Origin: Xiphydria camelus
Lineage: Eukaryota > Arthropoda > Insecta > Hymenoptera > Xiphydriidae
Direction of reading: 5' to 3'
DNA length: 64,000 nt
Assembly: GCA_963678675.1 (NCBI GenBank)
Contig: OY783194.1
Coordinates: forward strand, 26,824,278 to 26,888,277
Shown: piece by piece, positions 35,812-46,650 of the stretch
How the letters are laid out: each line of letters begins with the position of its first letter
Position numbering within the stretch: position 1 is the stretch's first letter
Notes under the pieces: generated by a model
Seen by the model: only the letters and a program-made list of their open reading frames with translations
Told to the model about the DNA's origin: nothing
Databases searched by the model: none
Program-made: the position numbers and the translations under genes

Positions 35812-36051
35812 TAGAATAGTTATTTTCGTTATTAGGGCGTGAAGCGCTGTTTCTAACGAGTGTGATTGCCGTACTCGCTTCGCTCGTGCGGCAAACTTCA
35901 CACTCGTTAAAAACAGCGCTTCACGCCCTAATAACGAAAATAACTATTTCGATACGAGTGCGTGAAGCGCATGTTTTTAACGAGCGTGAAGTTTGCCGCA
36001 CGAGCGAAGCGAGTGCGGCAATCACACGAGTTAAAAACGGCGCGAAACGCA
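35812..36051. repeat. Element J: two palindromes in tandem built on one unit
   Basis: P1 (35812-35953) folds on a centre near 35880: GAATAGTTATTTTCGTTATT AGGGCGTGAAGCGC and AACGAGTGTG are mirrored on the right by CACACTCGTTAAAAACAGCG CTTCACGCCC. P2 (about 35957-36051) repeats the same unit and folds on GCCGCACGAGCGAAGCGAGT GCGGC near 36005. The loop of each palindrome is nearly absent. Confidence 0.9.
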
Positions 36052-36417
36052 CGAATATCGAATTTGACTTTTTGTCACCAAAGTGTCAAAACCGAGGTTA
36101 GAGCGTGGGCGCGGACGGGGTCCGGGGTGGGAGGGGGGGTTGGGGGGGCGGAGCCCCCCCAAAAAGATCACAAAACATATTTTTTAAAGAAAATAAAGAA
36201 AAAAATCAACACATTGAAAGTTAGAGTAAAATTATAAACTTTTATCAATATAAAAAAAAATTAAATATGTATTTTTTGGACAACAAAAAAAATCAACAAG
36301 TTCATAGTGGGACACTGATAAGCAATAATGTGTCAACCAACACTGGTTCCATTGTTGAATAAAATCGGGATCCATTGTCACGAGTTTTTATTTATTTCAC
36401 ACTATAAAACTACAATT

Positions 36418-36489
36418 CACCGTTTTGTGGTTATGTGTACCGGCTTTCTGTCTCACCGTTTTGAGGTTATGTGTACCGGCTTTCTGTCA
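36418..36489 (+). repeat. Two-unit tandem repeat, period 35 bp, inside element T
   Basis: CACCGTTTTGTGGTTATGTG TACCGGCTTTCTGTCT is followed at once by the same unit with one change (GTTTTGAGG). Confidence 0.9.
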
Positions 36490-36582
36490 ACTGTGTAGTC
36501 TCTCGGCGCATGCGCAGTGTTGGATATTCGGTTGGATTCACTGACTGCTAACTTCACGACTATTTCTCCAGTGCAGAAAAAA

Positions 36583-36643
36583 GTGTTCACGCACTGCGCA
36601 GGTACTTTCACGCACTGCGCAGATTGTTCACACACTGAGTAGC
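36583..36643 (+). repeat. Three-unit tandem repeat, period about 20 bp, inside element T
   Basis: Units TGTTCACGCACTGCGCAGG, TACTTTCACGCACTGCGCAG and TTGTTCACACACTGAGTAG. A reverse-complement piece, CAGTGCGTGAA, follows immediately. Confidence 0.8.
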
Positions 36644-36726
36644 TTCAGTGCGTGAAACACGATTTCACAAGCGTCGAGGACGATCGAAAAACCGAGGTTT
36701 TGGACACTGGGTGACAAGAAATTTAT

Positions 36727-36914
36727 TAGCCACAGGTAGGAATTTTTTTCACATCGAACAAAGATCTATTCGAATGAAATAAATGCGTGACTAAATATAT
36801 CATAGAACGTTTATTTAATTCAAACTTCTATTTGCTTCTTGTAAATAAATTCCTAATTTGTCGCAAATAAATGTTTCTACCAGGTTCCTATTCGAATAAA
36901 CTTCTTTGTCGGAT
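36727..36914. mobile_element. Family E MITE, diverged copy
   Basis: It has TAGGAATTTTTTTCACATCG, GATCTATTCGAATGAAATAA ATG, and then ACCAGGTTCCTATTCGAATA, matching the 44256-44463 copy with its ends eroded. Confidence 0.65.
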
Positions 36915-37764
36915 ATAGGATTTCATACGATGAAAAATCAAGCTACTTGGCCTTAAAAAATAGATTATTGCATTCTCAAACTATAGTTGTTAATCGTTCA
37001 TTGCAATTTTCCGGTCGAATTACAAAAAATGCAATCACAACCCACGCGTATACGAGTAATATATTCGATCGAAATAACGACCGGTCAGATACCAATTGCG
37101 AAATCCCTCCGGGCGTATCGGGCATTTTAAGGAGATACATTCCCCGCCTCTCGTCAGTGCCGAAGAAATTAAGGCGAGGGCTCGCAAAAAGTCGCAATTG
37201 TAACACACAGTCGGCCGCGCGGTATGCGCGGCGTTTCCCAACGAGAGATCGCGAACGAACGCAGCGGAGAGCCAGTGCGGTGCCGTATGCACATAATTGC
37301 GTGCGTGCATGCCGGCGTACTCTTGTATGCTGCGAGAGATGAACAGTATTTTGTGGAAAACATGAATAAAAGACGCCCGTGCTCAGTCATGCCGCGCACA
37401 TTCCGCGACCCAACTGCTCGCGGTGCCCGTATGTACGTATAAGGGTGAGTGCGGCAATTTGCGACAATTATGCGACATCTGTCCGTGTGAGTAACGACGG
37501 GGTGGTCGAAAAAGTAGAGCTTCTTTTATCGTACCGTGTCACGCGAGGCGCGTCCGCGATAGCGAGACCGATGGTTTGCCGGAAGTTATTTCGTTAACGG
37601 TGGAAATGCCAAAGGTGCTCCGGGAACAACAAGGAACGACGAGAACGGACCTCCCTCGAGGCGAAGGGAGATCCCGAAGCTCGATGTCGAAATGGGCAGG
37701 CTGTGCGTATCTTTTTCGTCGAGATCGCTGTGAGATGTAATCGAATTTTAAAGGCCACTGCGCA
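36915..37764. other. Unique region with a GC-rich island, no gene proven
   Basis: A GC-rich island lies at about 37070-37700. Frames of up to 131 codons lack recognised motifs. Confidence 0.4.
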
Positions 37765-38023
37765 CACCGAGAAACAATTTATTTGTAGTTAATAAATGTC
37801 TGTTTGAATGTGGCGAAATAAATGTTTTATTGAATCAAGTAAATATTCGTTAACTATTACGACATTTATTCGACACAATTAGATCCATCGGGGCAACCAT
37901 TTGAACGAAATAAACATTTTAATAATTAATATAATATATACATATTCTCTTGCCCTAACGAAATATTTATTTTGCCGTATTTAAAATTACATTTATCAAC
38001 TGTTAATAAAGTTTTCTCTCGAC
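37765..38023 (+). mobile_element. Family C MITE, copy 3
   Basis: Starts CACCGAGAAACAATTTATTT GTAGTTAATAAATG and ends CATTTATCAACTGTTAATAA AGTTTTCTCTCG. GGCGAAATAAATGTTTTATT matches the other C copies. Confidence 0.85.
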
Positions 38024-39207
38024 GCAATGAAATTGAAAAAATAACTGCTAAATCCTCCTCGAAGGAATTTCCTTAAACACAGCCGTAAGCCGGGAGCATA
38101 ATCCTATCGGTCTATATCATAGCCAAGCGTCGGAGGGTTGAGGCACCCTCGTTAGTAGTTTAGGGGGGATGGAGATAACTGTCCATTTCAACGCTGTTGA
38201 ATGTTATCGCCGGCGTGGTCATCACGGCTAACGCTTCTATCCTTATGGAAATATCAAATAAGCGTGAAAGACACTTCAAAGGGGGCGACGAAGCTCGCGT
38301 AGAAAATAGATCAGCGTCTTCCGACGGAAATTTGAGGGTTGGAAAATCATCACGCAAATGCTAAGGGACGATATGATTCTTCACGATACTTCCGAAAGAG
38401 TGAAATTAACGAATCCGTTCCCACAGCCTGCCTATAGTAGCCTTTCAAAAAAGACTCGAACTCGATGTACGCCCCCCGCTGCCTTTGTTTTATCGAGCAC
38501 TTTTTTTCACCACGTGCCGCCACACCGGGGATGATATATACTCCAGGGGATGCGACGCGTCCTCGCGTTTCACCCGACGCTAAACGCGAGCCTTGATTTA
38601 TCGACTCCGCGGGTCGTACGTCGGCGCGAGTAACTACCCGAGGTACGGGAACACGGTATACGACGCGGCCCACCCGTGTTCGGGAAGACGCGCGCCAAGG
38701 GTACACACAAAAGTTGTTCGGAGACGTTCCGACTGAATTCGTTATAGAGAGCCCCTTACGCGATCCCGTGTAATCTTCGGGTTATGTACCGACGTAAGAG
38801 GTCCTTACTAGGTACGTGGCACGTGGACTCGACTTTATAATGGGGTTGGGACGTGAAAATTTGTTTTCTTCTGGAAAAATATTTTTGACTAGTATTTATA
38901 GTCGATCTTTATCCAGGAGGAAAAGATTTACATGGATTATGTGTATATGAAGGGCTTATTGGAAAAACATGACAAGCCACAAAATCATTGTACTGAGAAG
39001 ACGAGCTTTGAAGTTTCAAATAAATCTGTAAAATGCATATTTCTCATTAATATAACCCCTCAATGTTTTTAACAGATGTACTCTAGCTCATATATTAACG
39101 TCTACAATCTTAAAATATGAAACAAAAATGCAGGGGACTACTACAAAGTAAACTGTTTATTTTTGAACAGAGTGTGGCTTGTCACGTTCCTCCAATAAGC
39201 CCCTCGT
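38024..39207. other. Unique region, no gene
   Basis: A GC-rich part lies at about 38150-38720, then AT-rich sequence. No exon or repeat copy was recognised. Confidence 0.45.
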
Positions 39208-39406
39208 ATAGAACATATATAAATTTGGGCTTATATTAAATTTGTATACGATTTCGATATAAACCATATAGGTACCATATGAGGCTAAACTTACTCGTCA
39301 GGAAAGAAACTTCAATCACTCTGATATCTCATTATTTAAGAGTCTTTGGCTCATATTTGTATAATACTTTTTTGAAGATTACGTTTTTATCTGCAATAAA
39401 GTCTTT
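39208..39406. mobile_element. Half of a family F element preceded by a family G-like fragment
   Basis: 39274-39406 holds the F left arm (CCATATGAGGCTAAACTTAC TCG... ATTACGTTTTTATCTGCAAT AAAGTCTT) and stops at the centre, so the right arm is gone. 39208-39273 (ATAAATTTGGGCTTATATTA, ATATAAACCATATAGG) resembles family G sequence. Confidence 0.7.
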
Positions 39407-40379
39407 CAGGGTAGAACACTAAGCCCGATATTCGTAGTCAGGTCTCAAGACAACGTTCTAGCCAATGAGACACCTTCTAAGCCGTCTTGAGACCATCTTA
39501 TTTCTTGAGATCCGACAATTAATACCAACTTAAGATTTACTCGAATCTTTCATCGACACTAATGTACAGTTGTAAGGCGGAAAGCTGTGACATACCATAT
39601 GTTCGACCAATAGTAACGCGTCTGCAGCCGTGTGTTTGAAGTTCAGTACTTCAAATACCTTTTTGACGTTAAATAACGTTATGAAAAATTGAAAAATCAA
39701 TATTCTACTAAATATTTATGAACATAGAACGTATTTACGTGATTAGTTAAGAAATTTTGTCCAAATGTCCCAATCCCATTAATCGTTTCGCTCTGTAGAA
39801 GCGTCCGAAGAGAAGGACGAGTTCATCGATCCACGGAATTAACCGAGTGCGCGTAACACGGTCGTTGGAGACGTCTCTCCTAGAGGCGATCGACGCCGAG
39901 CGGCTGCGGTAAGCGTAGGATGTAGCGAGGATATCGTTGCCGCGCGAGCGCGGAGCAGCTCTCGAACGTCTTGTAGGGAATGTAGCGAGGATCGTTGCCG
40001 CGAGAGAAACACGCGGCGCCCGATGCTCGCGTCGCCGCGCGCACGTTGCGACGTCTCGACGAGAGGCGCGCGGAAGTGTTGGTACGTCTATGGAGTGGAA
40101 GAGGAAGGGAAGAAGAATTCTCAGCGCGAGGAAATGTAGGGACTAATTGCGCAAAAATTCGTACGAGACCCGGTGTCTCTGGAAACTCGTTGACCTCCTG
40201 CCGCAGGATTGCGAGGGGATCGTTGCTCGGTGTATATTACGGCGTGTAATGTCTAAACTATCGTCGAGTAAATCCAACTTCCCTCCGTCTCATTACCGAC
40301 CTGTGATATGCCTGTGCGAAGCGGATTTAATCGTCGCGTCGCGATCGATGGTGATATTTTATTCATTATAAAAAGCTTT
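39407..40379. other. Unique region, no gene proven
   Basis: An 11-12-bp inverted pair, GGTCTCAAGAC and GTCTTGAGACC, lies near 39441 and 39483. A two-unit repeat of period 60 (ATGTAGCGAGGAT..CGTTGCCGCG) begins at 39920 and 39980 inside a GC-rich island (39790-40240). Confidence 0.5.
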
Positions 40380-40800
40380 TTAATACTTATCGATGAAACA
40401 TAATACTGTTTTGTATGGCACAGTGATTTGTTTTTTAATGGCACAACAGAAATTTCGCCAAATATAAATGATGATTTATTGAAATGATATTATATTATTA
40501 AATGATATAATATTATTTCGATGAATAAAAATTATATCCGATATAATAACAATCCTACGAATCAAAATTACATCGGTACATAATTTAACTCATGGAATTA
40601 TTATCATTTCGGGGTATAATATTAATGAATCGTAATATCATCATATAATTAAAGTATTATAATATTATGCCAATAATTGTGCATAATACTTATGACATTC
40701 TGTGTATTTGGAATTAATCTTATGCTCGCGCATAATATTAACTAATTTTTTATGCTGTGATATAATAAGAATGCTTCTAAACCATACATTATTTTCTTTT
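40380..40800. repeat. AT-rich low-complexity patch
   Basis: Rich in repeated ATGATATAATATTATT-like words and other short self-complementary AT motifs. No longer repeat unit was resolved. Confidence 0.6.
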
Positions 40801-41139
40801 AAATAAAGAATCTATTTCTCATTTTACATTTAAAATGATTGTTATTGAAAATCAAAACGGCGTGCCATAGTTTATCTATATTGATTCGTCGGCTCCTTTC
40901 GGGGAATACGAAATTTACTCCCAATATATAGCGTCGCGAGAAAAATAATTAACCCCGCATTGTGTGATATTCCGACGACGTCAACCCCTTCAACGAATCG
41001 CGCACTTGAAAATTTTCGAGGAAAGGTCATCCTCGGCGGGATTTAAATCTCATCCGCTCTGCAGCGTCAAGAGAAATCGACGTGTCGCACTGGGATGCTG
41101 CATCGAGAGATGAACTTATTTAAATAAGTCCGACTCCTT

Positions 41140-41160
41140 CCCCCCCCCCCCCCCCCCCCC
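41140..41160 (+). repeat. Poly(C) run, 21 bases
   Basis: Twenty-one consecutive C. It codes for poly-Gly in the minus-strand frame that crosses it, and is probably length-variable. Confidence 0.95.
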
Positions 41161-42185
41161 ACGTTCCACTCGACCGAATCGACTTCGGTTAAATCCTGTT
41201 TCCCCGCTCGAGCACGTACGCCCTCTTCCTCCCGTGCCCTCTCTGCGTATTTGACGAGACCGACGGCTTCGTGGACAGATAGAACACCGGGTCCGAGATA
41301 ATAGTGATTGCTTTGCGGTAGGTCGCTGCCTCGGTTTATCCACGTGGGATACGAGGGGCACGTAGGTGTGTTACTCAGTGCGGAATAAGCCCCTATAACG
41401 GTTTCGTAAGGAGATTTGCTTTTACGTAATCGGGGCGACAGCTCGATGAATCGCGCCGAACGCGACCCAGAAAGCACCTCACCGCCGGGGCTTTCTGGAT
41501 GTCGATCGGCGCGACAGCCGCCCTTTTCGCCGGATTCCGCGCGAAAATAAACGCGGCGGCGCTTGAGCGCGCGTTCTCTCACAATTCTCGAGACTCGTCC
41601 GTCCGGAGAGTTTATCTTGGAAAATATTCGCCTCGCCAGATATATCCCGGAGCGGCCGGCCCCGCGTGTATACGTACGTTATACGTACCGCGCAAACAAT
41701 ATTCTCCAAGGAGTAACAAACCATGACCCACTCCACGCGGGAGTGTAACAAATTCGCACGTCGTTCGGAACTGAAATAATATTATGACGAAATTAAAGTC
41801 GGTGGAGGATTATTGGAACGTATACGCCAGTTGGCGCCGGGTTCGCAAAATATTTGGGCGCGTTAACGGACACTCAAGCTGTCAAATGAAACCGGTAGAG
41901 CGGTGCGCGCGAATCCACGCACGCCTTGGGCGCGAGAATTTCTGAGGGGGAGATGCGCGAGCGACTCATTACGGTCTCGAATTTCGGAATTGTATAGCTC
42001 TGCACTGATAAAAAATGGGTGATAAAATCAACCACGATCGCGAGGTTAAATTTTCCTGGTTGCTACAATAGTACCATACCTATTTACGATTGAACAGACT
42101 ATGAATGCAGCCGAAATAATTCTTCTTATGTGGTTATAATAATGATAAAAGATTGTAGTTTATGATAACCATACACCATTCAAGA
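41161..42185. other. GC-rich island, no gene proven
   Basis: The minus strand has a long open frame here (41582 to 41067). It starts with GTG rather than ATG, runs into the poly-C tract and shows no family motif. It contains a phase-1 donor-like CCCCGGCG|GTGAGG at about 41480 that could formally join the 35222 exon, but no ATG precedes it in frame. Confidence 0.4.
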
Positions 42186-42795
42186 CGGAAAAGTTCTACA
42201 TATTTTCCATGTAATCCATATGTGATTTTGGTCATAATGGATTCCATATGATTTTTATATTAACCATATAAGGACTACATACAGATTTTTGAAGGTCTAT
42301 ATAATCTATATACAGTATGTCCCATTGGTAAAACGCAAGTATTTGAATTTCCCTGACATTTGACTTTGGTAGTGCTTGGAACGGTGCTGTAGTTAGAGTT
42401 GACTTCAGAAGAGTGCGCTGCGTTCTTACGAGCCCTGGTTCGAGAGCGAAAAGTGTAAAACGTCTGGTTTCCCGGGAACTGTTAATTCGGAAAATCAAAG
42501 CGTCTAACCTCGAAGTTAACTGAATTTGTAAATAACGGTAAATAATGTGTAGAAAAGTGATGAGAAATAATCATACAGGTTTCGCGGAAACACGGCTCAT
42601 AAGAACGCAGCGCACTCTTCTGAAGCCAACTCTAACTACAGCACCGTTCCAAGCAATACCAAAGTCAAATGTCAGGGAAATTCAAATACTCTTGCGTTAT
42701 CCACGGGACATACTGTATAGTCCTTATATGTGATTAATATAGAAATCACTTATAATCCACATATGTATTAGATATATAGAAGACGTATAGAATTT
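42186..42795. mobile_element. Family G element interrupted by element L
   Basis: The left part (42186-42310) has GGAAAAGTTCTACATATTTT, CATATGTGATTTTGGTCATA and ATTAACCATATAAGGACTAC. The right part (42718-42795) has GTCCTTATATG and AGAAATCACTTATAATCCAC ATATG. Comparison with 49757-49964 and 52757-53083 shows one element split by L. Confidence 0.75.
42311..42717. mobile_element. Element L: snap-back element with TACAGTATGTCCC ends, nested in G
   Basis: Arms of about 120-150 bp: 42311-about 42440 (TACAGTATGTCCCATTGG ... GAAGAGTGCGCTGCGTTCTT) mirrors about 42597-42717 (AAGAACGCAGCGCACTCTTC ... GGGACATACTGTA) with few differences. It is flanked by TA on both sides. The centre contains AATTCGGAAAATCAAAGCGT CTAACCTCGAA, also found in element M. 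Open frames in the arms mirror each other and are not taken as genes. Confidence 0.9.
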
Positions 42796-44255
42796 TTCCG
42801 AACGGGAAGGTTAAATTAACCGGAAAAGTAGATCGATAATATTATTGCATGTTAATATCGACTATACTGTAGGTTGATCTGGTTGCAGTAATCGTAATCT
42901 CTTGTTACTAAATGTACCCAGAACTTCACTGTTTAGGAGAATTATGAAATCATGGTTGGCGCCAAAATCGACCGTGACTTCTAGTTCAATCATGGCTACT
43001 TTAACCAGATTTTTCTCTCAGTGTACTGCGAAAAAGGCATATCGGAAAAGCGGAATTTTTATTTCGAAGCTGCAAATTCGAAATTCTTTATTTCTTCGGC
43101 GAAAGGTAAACAGAAATACCTTCTCACGTCGCGTCGACGCTCCTCCTAGGACGAGTCGTGCGTCAGAATCGCGCCTCATACCGCGCGCGGGGAACGTATT
43201 TTTATTTTCCTACGACGAATCGTTCAAGGCTTTTTTCCCCTCTCACTCTCTCTTTCGTCTAACGACTGTTTCTCTATAAAATGTGTAACGCGCGCGCGAG
43301 GTGAGGACAGATGAAGACGCCTGTAGCTGTCGAGAACTGACAGATTCGCCAGTTGACGGAAGATAAATGGTCTCCTCGCAGTAGGTATGTTGATAGTGTT
43401 TTGAGGGATTCTTTTTTTTTGGCGAACACGTTATCGCTTTCAAGAAGTCGACGTCTGACGATCCCGTAGGGAGTATAAAGAGGTTTTCGGGGAAAGGACG
43501 CTTTACGAGGATACCAGGGGATATGGAGATCCTTTCCATCTCGTGTCGTAGAAAGTGTACAGCGCCGAGGTACCGAGACCGATAATTTGATTCTCAGAGC
43601 GACGATAAAAGTTCCTCGGCGCGGCTCTGCATCCTCCGCGCAGCTTCTTCGTAAATTGATATGTAGATTGCCGTCGGCGCGCGTTATATACATATGCAAA
43701 TGGAGTTTCACATTTAAGTGGTTCAAATTACATTGAAAACCCGCGTACAAAGGGGAATCTACATAGCCACAATGACCCTGAAGCGCGACGCTGATAACTT
43801 TAATTGTTCGAGCCACGGAGGTGGGCGTCGCGCGGGGTTCTCCCCGCCCGCGCGGCAAGATACGATCTTTGGGGGAAAAAGACGTTGAAAGATGAGAAAA
43901 AATCTCGCGTCGAGCGGTGCTCGGAGATCGTACGGACATCGGAGACCGGGCGCGAGAGGTGATCGTTAGTCCGCGCTCTCTCGAACGTCCCGCGTGGGCG
44001 GATTGTGACGAGATAAAATTTCCTTATAAACGTTAAAAGTGCCCCGAGTTACGGCCGTTCTTCCGTAACGGTGCGTGGAATTGATGTCGCGCGCGTCCGG
44101 GGGAAGAGGTGACGAACGACGAAGGCGAAGAGAATCGACTGGATTCTGAATTATCCCGGACCTGGATGAGGATGAGGTCGGAATTATACTCGTGGGGCGA
44201 AATTAACTGGGCTCGAATGGGAGACGGATAAATTTTGTCGTTTTGTAAGTTGATA
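42796..44255. other. Unique region, GC-rich part, no gene proven
   Basis: A tail TTTTTCTCTCAGTG at about 43010-43023 may be the end of a MITE whose other end is not clear. The stretch from 43100 to 44220 is GC-rich with a 221-codon minus-strand frame of no recognised identity. Confidence 0.4.
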
Positions 44256-44463
44256 CACTGAGAAAAAGGTCTAGTTGGCTACGAACTTAATAGAACATAT
44301 ATCGAACAAAAGTCTATTTGAATTAGATACATGTTTTGCATATCTTTTTAATCGAGTATGAACCTAGTAAAACATTTATCTCATTCAAATGGAATAAATT
44401 CCTATTCGTCTCAAATAAATTTGTCTATCAGGTTCCTATTCAACTAGACCTTTTTCCTGGGCG
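44256..44463. mobile_element. Family E MITE, copy with intact ends
   Basis: Starts CACTGAGAAAAAGGTCTAGT TGGCTACGAACTTAATAG and ends GGTTCCTATTCAACTAGACC TTTTTCCTGGGCG. The arms are inverted repeats of about 40 bp. Confidence 0.85.
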
Positions 44464-45189
44464 TAGACGATATCTATAGTGCATGGGATCGTTACAAGAC
44501 CATTCGAACAGAATTATTTCTAGAAAATTAGAAAATGACGGTCTTTGATGGTTCGTAATCAAACGAGTCGATGACTATTCGAGTATCTATGATGAGTACG
44601 ATCAAACGAAGGATCTTCTCGTATCACCTCGATGTACCAGGCTACTTCAGATACCCACTGCATCGCTCATTGCACGCGGAGAAATAAAATTTAAACGCCT
44701 TCCCCGATCATTAGATGATTTAACGGGAGCTCGGCTTTACGAGCTGGCGATATACCGCATACCGCGGCGAGTCCCAACTTTATGTACGCCGTCTACGCGT
44801 CGAGCCCGCCGACGCGACACGCGAAAGCTACAAAGCTGGCCTTTACTAGGTGCTACCCGCTGTTCCGTCCTATCAGCGCGCATAACGCGCGCGAGCGATA
44901 TAATAAAAAGCGCGGCTCGAGCTAGCTCGAAGAAGGGGATGCATTCAGAGGGACGTAATTAGCGGATTCCGCCGCGTCGATCGACCGGTAGACCGGAACA
45001 TATTTGCCAGGGTTTTCGAGATCTAAAAAAGTAGATAAGTCAAAAGGTATAGGGTCTACTGGTGCGACGGTAATTTCGACGAGGCTACGGGAATTTTTCT
45101 CAATATTTTCGGAGGAATTTAGTCTCGCTGCGTTAGTTCTAAATATTGACCCCCTAAAAAACGGTCAAAACTAATTTCTTTTTCAATTC
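44464..45189. other. Unique region, no gene
   Basis: Mixed composition with a GC-rich stretch at about 44680-45000. Nothing was recognised. Confidence 0.45.
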
Positions 45190-45584
45190 GCACGTAAAAA
45201 AAGAAAACAGCAATTTTTACCGCTTCATCTAGCGACGCACTGAGAACAATGATGTTTCAAAATGTAGCAATCAATCCCAGAAAGTATGGAGAAAAAACTG
45301 CAGGTAAGAAATCCAGTGATAGTGAAATTATGAATTCGATTAAATGCTGTGCTGTATAAAATTTACTTCTGTTAGACATCAATTTAAATCCTATACAGTC
45401 CTATATATACAGTACATATACGTCCTGTACGGTATAATATTTAACCGAATTCATGACTGCCCTATCAGTACGTTTATTAACTGGAATTTTTCCCCATAAT
45501 TTCTTAAATTGATTGCTACATTTTTGAAACGTCCTTTTTCTCAGCGCGCTGAGATTTGAGCTCATTTTCAAGAATTTGTACAGA
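45190..45584. mobile_element. Family N element interrupted by element P
   Basis: The N parts (CGTAAAAAAAGAAAACAGCA... CCGCTTCATCTAGCG, and GCTGAGATTTGAGCTCATTT TCAAGAATTTGTAC) match the N copy at 57163-57537. P (about 45237-45545) has ends GCACTGAGAACAATGATGTT TCAAAATGTAGCAATCAAT and the inverse ATTGATTGCTACATTTTTGA AACG...CTCAGCGC. Confidence 0.8.
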
Positions 45585-45858
45585 GAGGGGACAGATATAT
45601 TTCTCTTTCACCATAATCAAGCATACATTTATAAACTACAAATAAACTCTTCTCTCAGTGTAGTTTAACTAGGTATATCTTTTTTCACAGGATTTCTATC
45701 CCTTCCGCAGGAAAAACATCCAATTACTGTGAAGCTTCCTGAGCGGAATCGTATTTTAATGCTAGTGAAACTGTAATTCATGCATTTCCTTTTTTTTTCG
45801 TGCGAAATATAACTGAACAAATCATAATTTAATTCGGATAAACGGCAGTCGATCTCAC

Positions 45859-45874
45859 CATCGAAAATATGCAT
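45859..45874 (-). CDS. cv-c: Candidate first coding exon of the cv-c short isoform
   Basis: On the minus strand, ATG CAT ATT TTC GAT G is followed at once by the donor GTGAGATC (45858-45851). The donor is in phase 1, exactly what the 35151-35222 exon needs, and the product would begin MHIFD-E-IEAQDACKW. An acidic/Glu residue directly before IEA suits the family. The ATG has an in-frame TAG 39 nt upstream, so the frame cannot extend far 5'. A TCAGT motif resembling an insect initiator lies just upstream of the ATG (about 45883-45879), which may be chance because it would leave almost no leader. Phase-1 donors after an ATG arise by chance in tens of kilobases, so this is a proposal. Other first exons, inside or beyond the window, are possible. 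Confidence 0.4.
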
Positions 45875-46426
45875 CGAAACTGACTCGGAATTCCCCAACC
45901 GATGAAAAAAAGACTACTAGTATCTTACATCCCCAACGAGACCGAACATATCACGAAGACCGTCGCGTCGCGTCGGTCGGTCCGGGAAGGTCCGACCGTA
46001 CCAGCAGGCATTCGTTAGTAGCAGAATACATTTCGAGGATGATCAACTCGAACCATTTCTCACGAGTCCACAAGAACGTAACGAGAACGTATTATATACG
46101 TCGTGTCGACGATGAAAGAAACATCGCTGCGATCCCTCGACCCGAAGACGTCTCCATTCCGCATAACAACGACGACCCATTTTCTATATAATCGCCGTAC
46201 ATCCATAGCATGATTATCAGCGGGCGTCGGGGAGATCTCCAGTTTAAATTATCCTCGTTTCTCGACAACTCCATCTTTGTCCGCGTCGACACAGATCTGC
46301 CCTGCATTCTTGGCGCTCCCGACATTTCTTCTTCTTCTCCCCTCTTCGATGAAGAAGAAGAGATTCGACGGTTCGCCGTTGTGACTGCCTTGGAGACACC
46401 GCGGCATCGCCGCGCCGTTACCCGAT
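45875..46426 (-). promoter_or_regulatory. Possible 5' leader and promoter region upstream of the candidate cv-c start
   Basis: Mixed GC sequence directly 5' (minus strand) of the candidate ATG at 45874. An in-frame TAG lies 39 nt upstream of the ATG and a TCAGT initiator-like word at about 45883-45879. No TATA box was identified with confidence. It depends entirely on the first-exon proposal. Confidence 0.2.
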
Positions 46427-46650
46427 GCACCCTAAAATGCTACGTGAAGCGTCCTCGTCATATTCCACCGAAGGATTATTGCACCTTGAGTCGTTCGAAA
46501 TATTGCAATTTTTTTTGAGCTATCAAAATAATCTCGATATTATCTCGTGGATCGACTCGGGGCACCCTAAAACGCCACGTTAAGCATCCCCGTCACATTC
46601 CACCAAAGGATTATTGCACCTTCAGTCGTTCAAAATATTACACAATTTTA
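46427..46650 (+). repeat. Two-unit repeat, period 135 bp
   Basis: GCACCCTAAAATGCTACGTG AAGCGTCC..., ATTCCACCGAAGGATTATTG CACCTT at 46427 recurs at 46562 as GCACCCTAAAACGCCACGTT AAGCATCC..., ATTCCACCAAAGGATTATTG CACCTT. About 90 bp of each unit is similar. Confidence 0.9.

Larger units (their letters stand above)
36070..36719. mobile_element. Element T: about 650 bp with TTGTCACC...AACCGAGGTT inverted ends
   Basis: The left end TTTGTCACCAAAGTGTCAAA ACCGAGGTT is mirrored by AACCGAGGTTTTGGACACTG GGTGACAAG at the right. Inside are a G-run hairpin (GGGGGGGCGGAGCCCCCCC, 36142-36160), a tandem pair of about 35 bp (CACCGTTTTG(T/A)GGTTATGTG..., 36418-36489), and three about 20-bp units around TTCACGCACTGCGCAG (36583-36643). 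No transposase was recognised. Confidence 0.75.
35223..45858 (-). other. Probable upstream intron of cv-c
   Basis: If the candidate start at 45874 is right, this 10.6 kb stretch is the first intron. The acceptor side (AG at 35224-35223) is well supported; the donor side is only a candidate. It contains the double palindrome at 35812-36051, element T, E, C, F and G copies, element L, a 21-base poly-C run and an AT-rich low-complexity patch. Confidence 0.45.

Noticed and set aside
41067..41582. Long minus-strand open frame (171 codons), part of which reads plausibly as protein
   Set aside because: It begins at GTG, runs into a 21-base poly-C tract read as poly-Gly, has no recognised family motif, and lies in a GC-rich island where stops are rare. 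A donor-like site inside it is in the right phase for the SAM exon but has no ATG before it.
42232..42733. Mirror-image frames in the arms of element L sharing peptide-like strings
   Set aside because: They are the two strands of one inverted repeat, so similarity between them is automatic and not evidence of coding.
43274..43939. 221-codon minus-strand open frame, the longest in the window
   Set aside because: No recognisable domain, composition typical of chance frames in a GC-rich stretch, and no support from splice signals.
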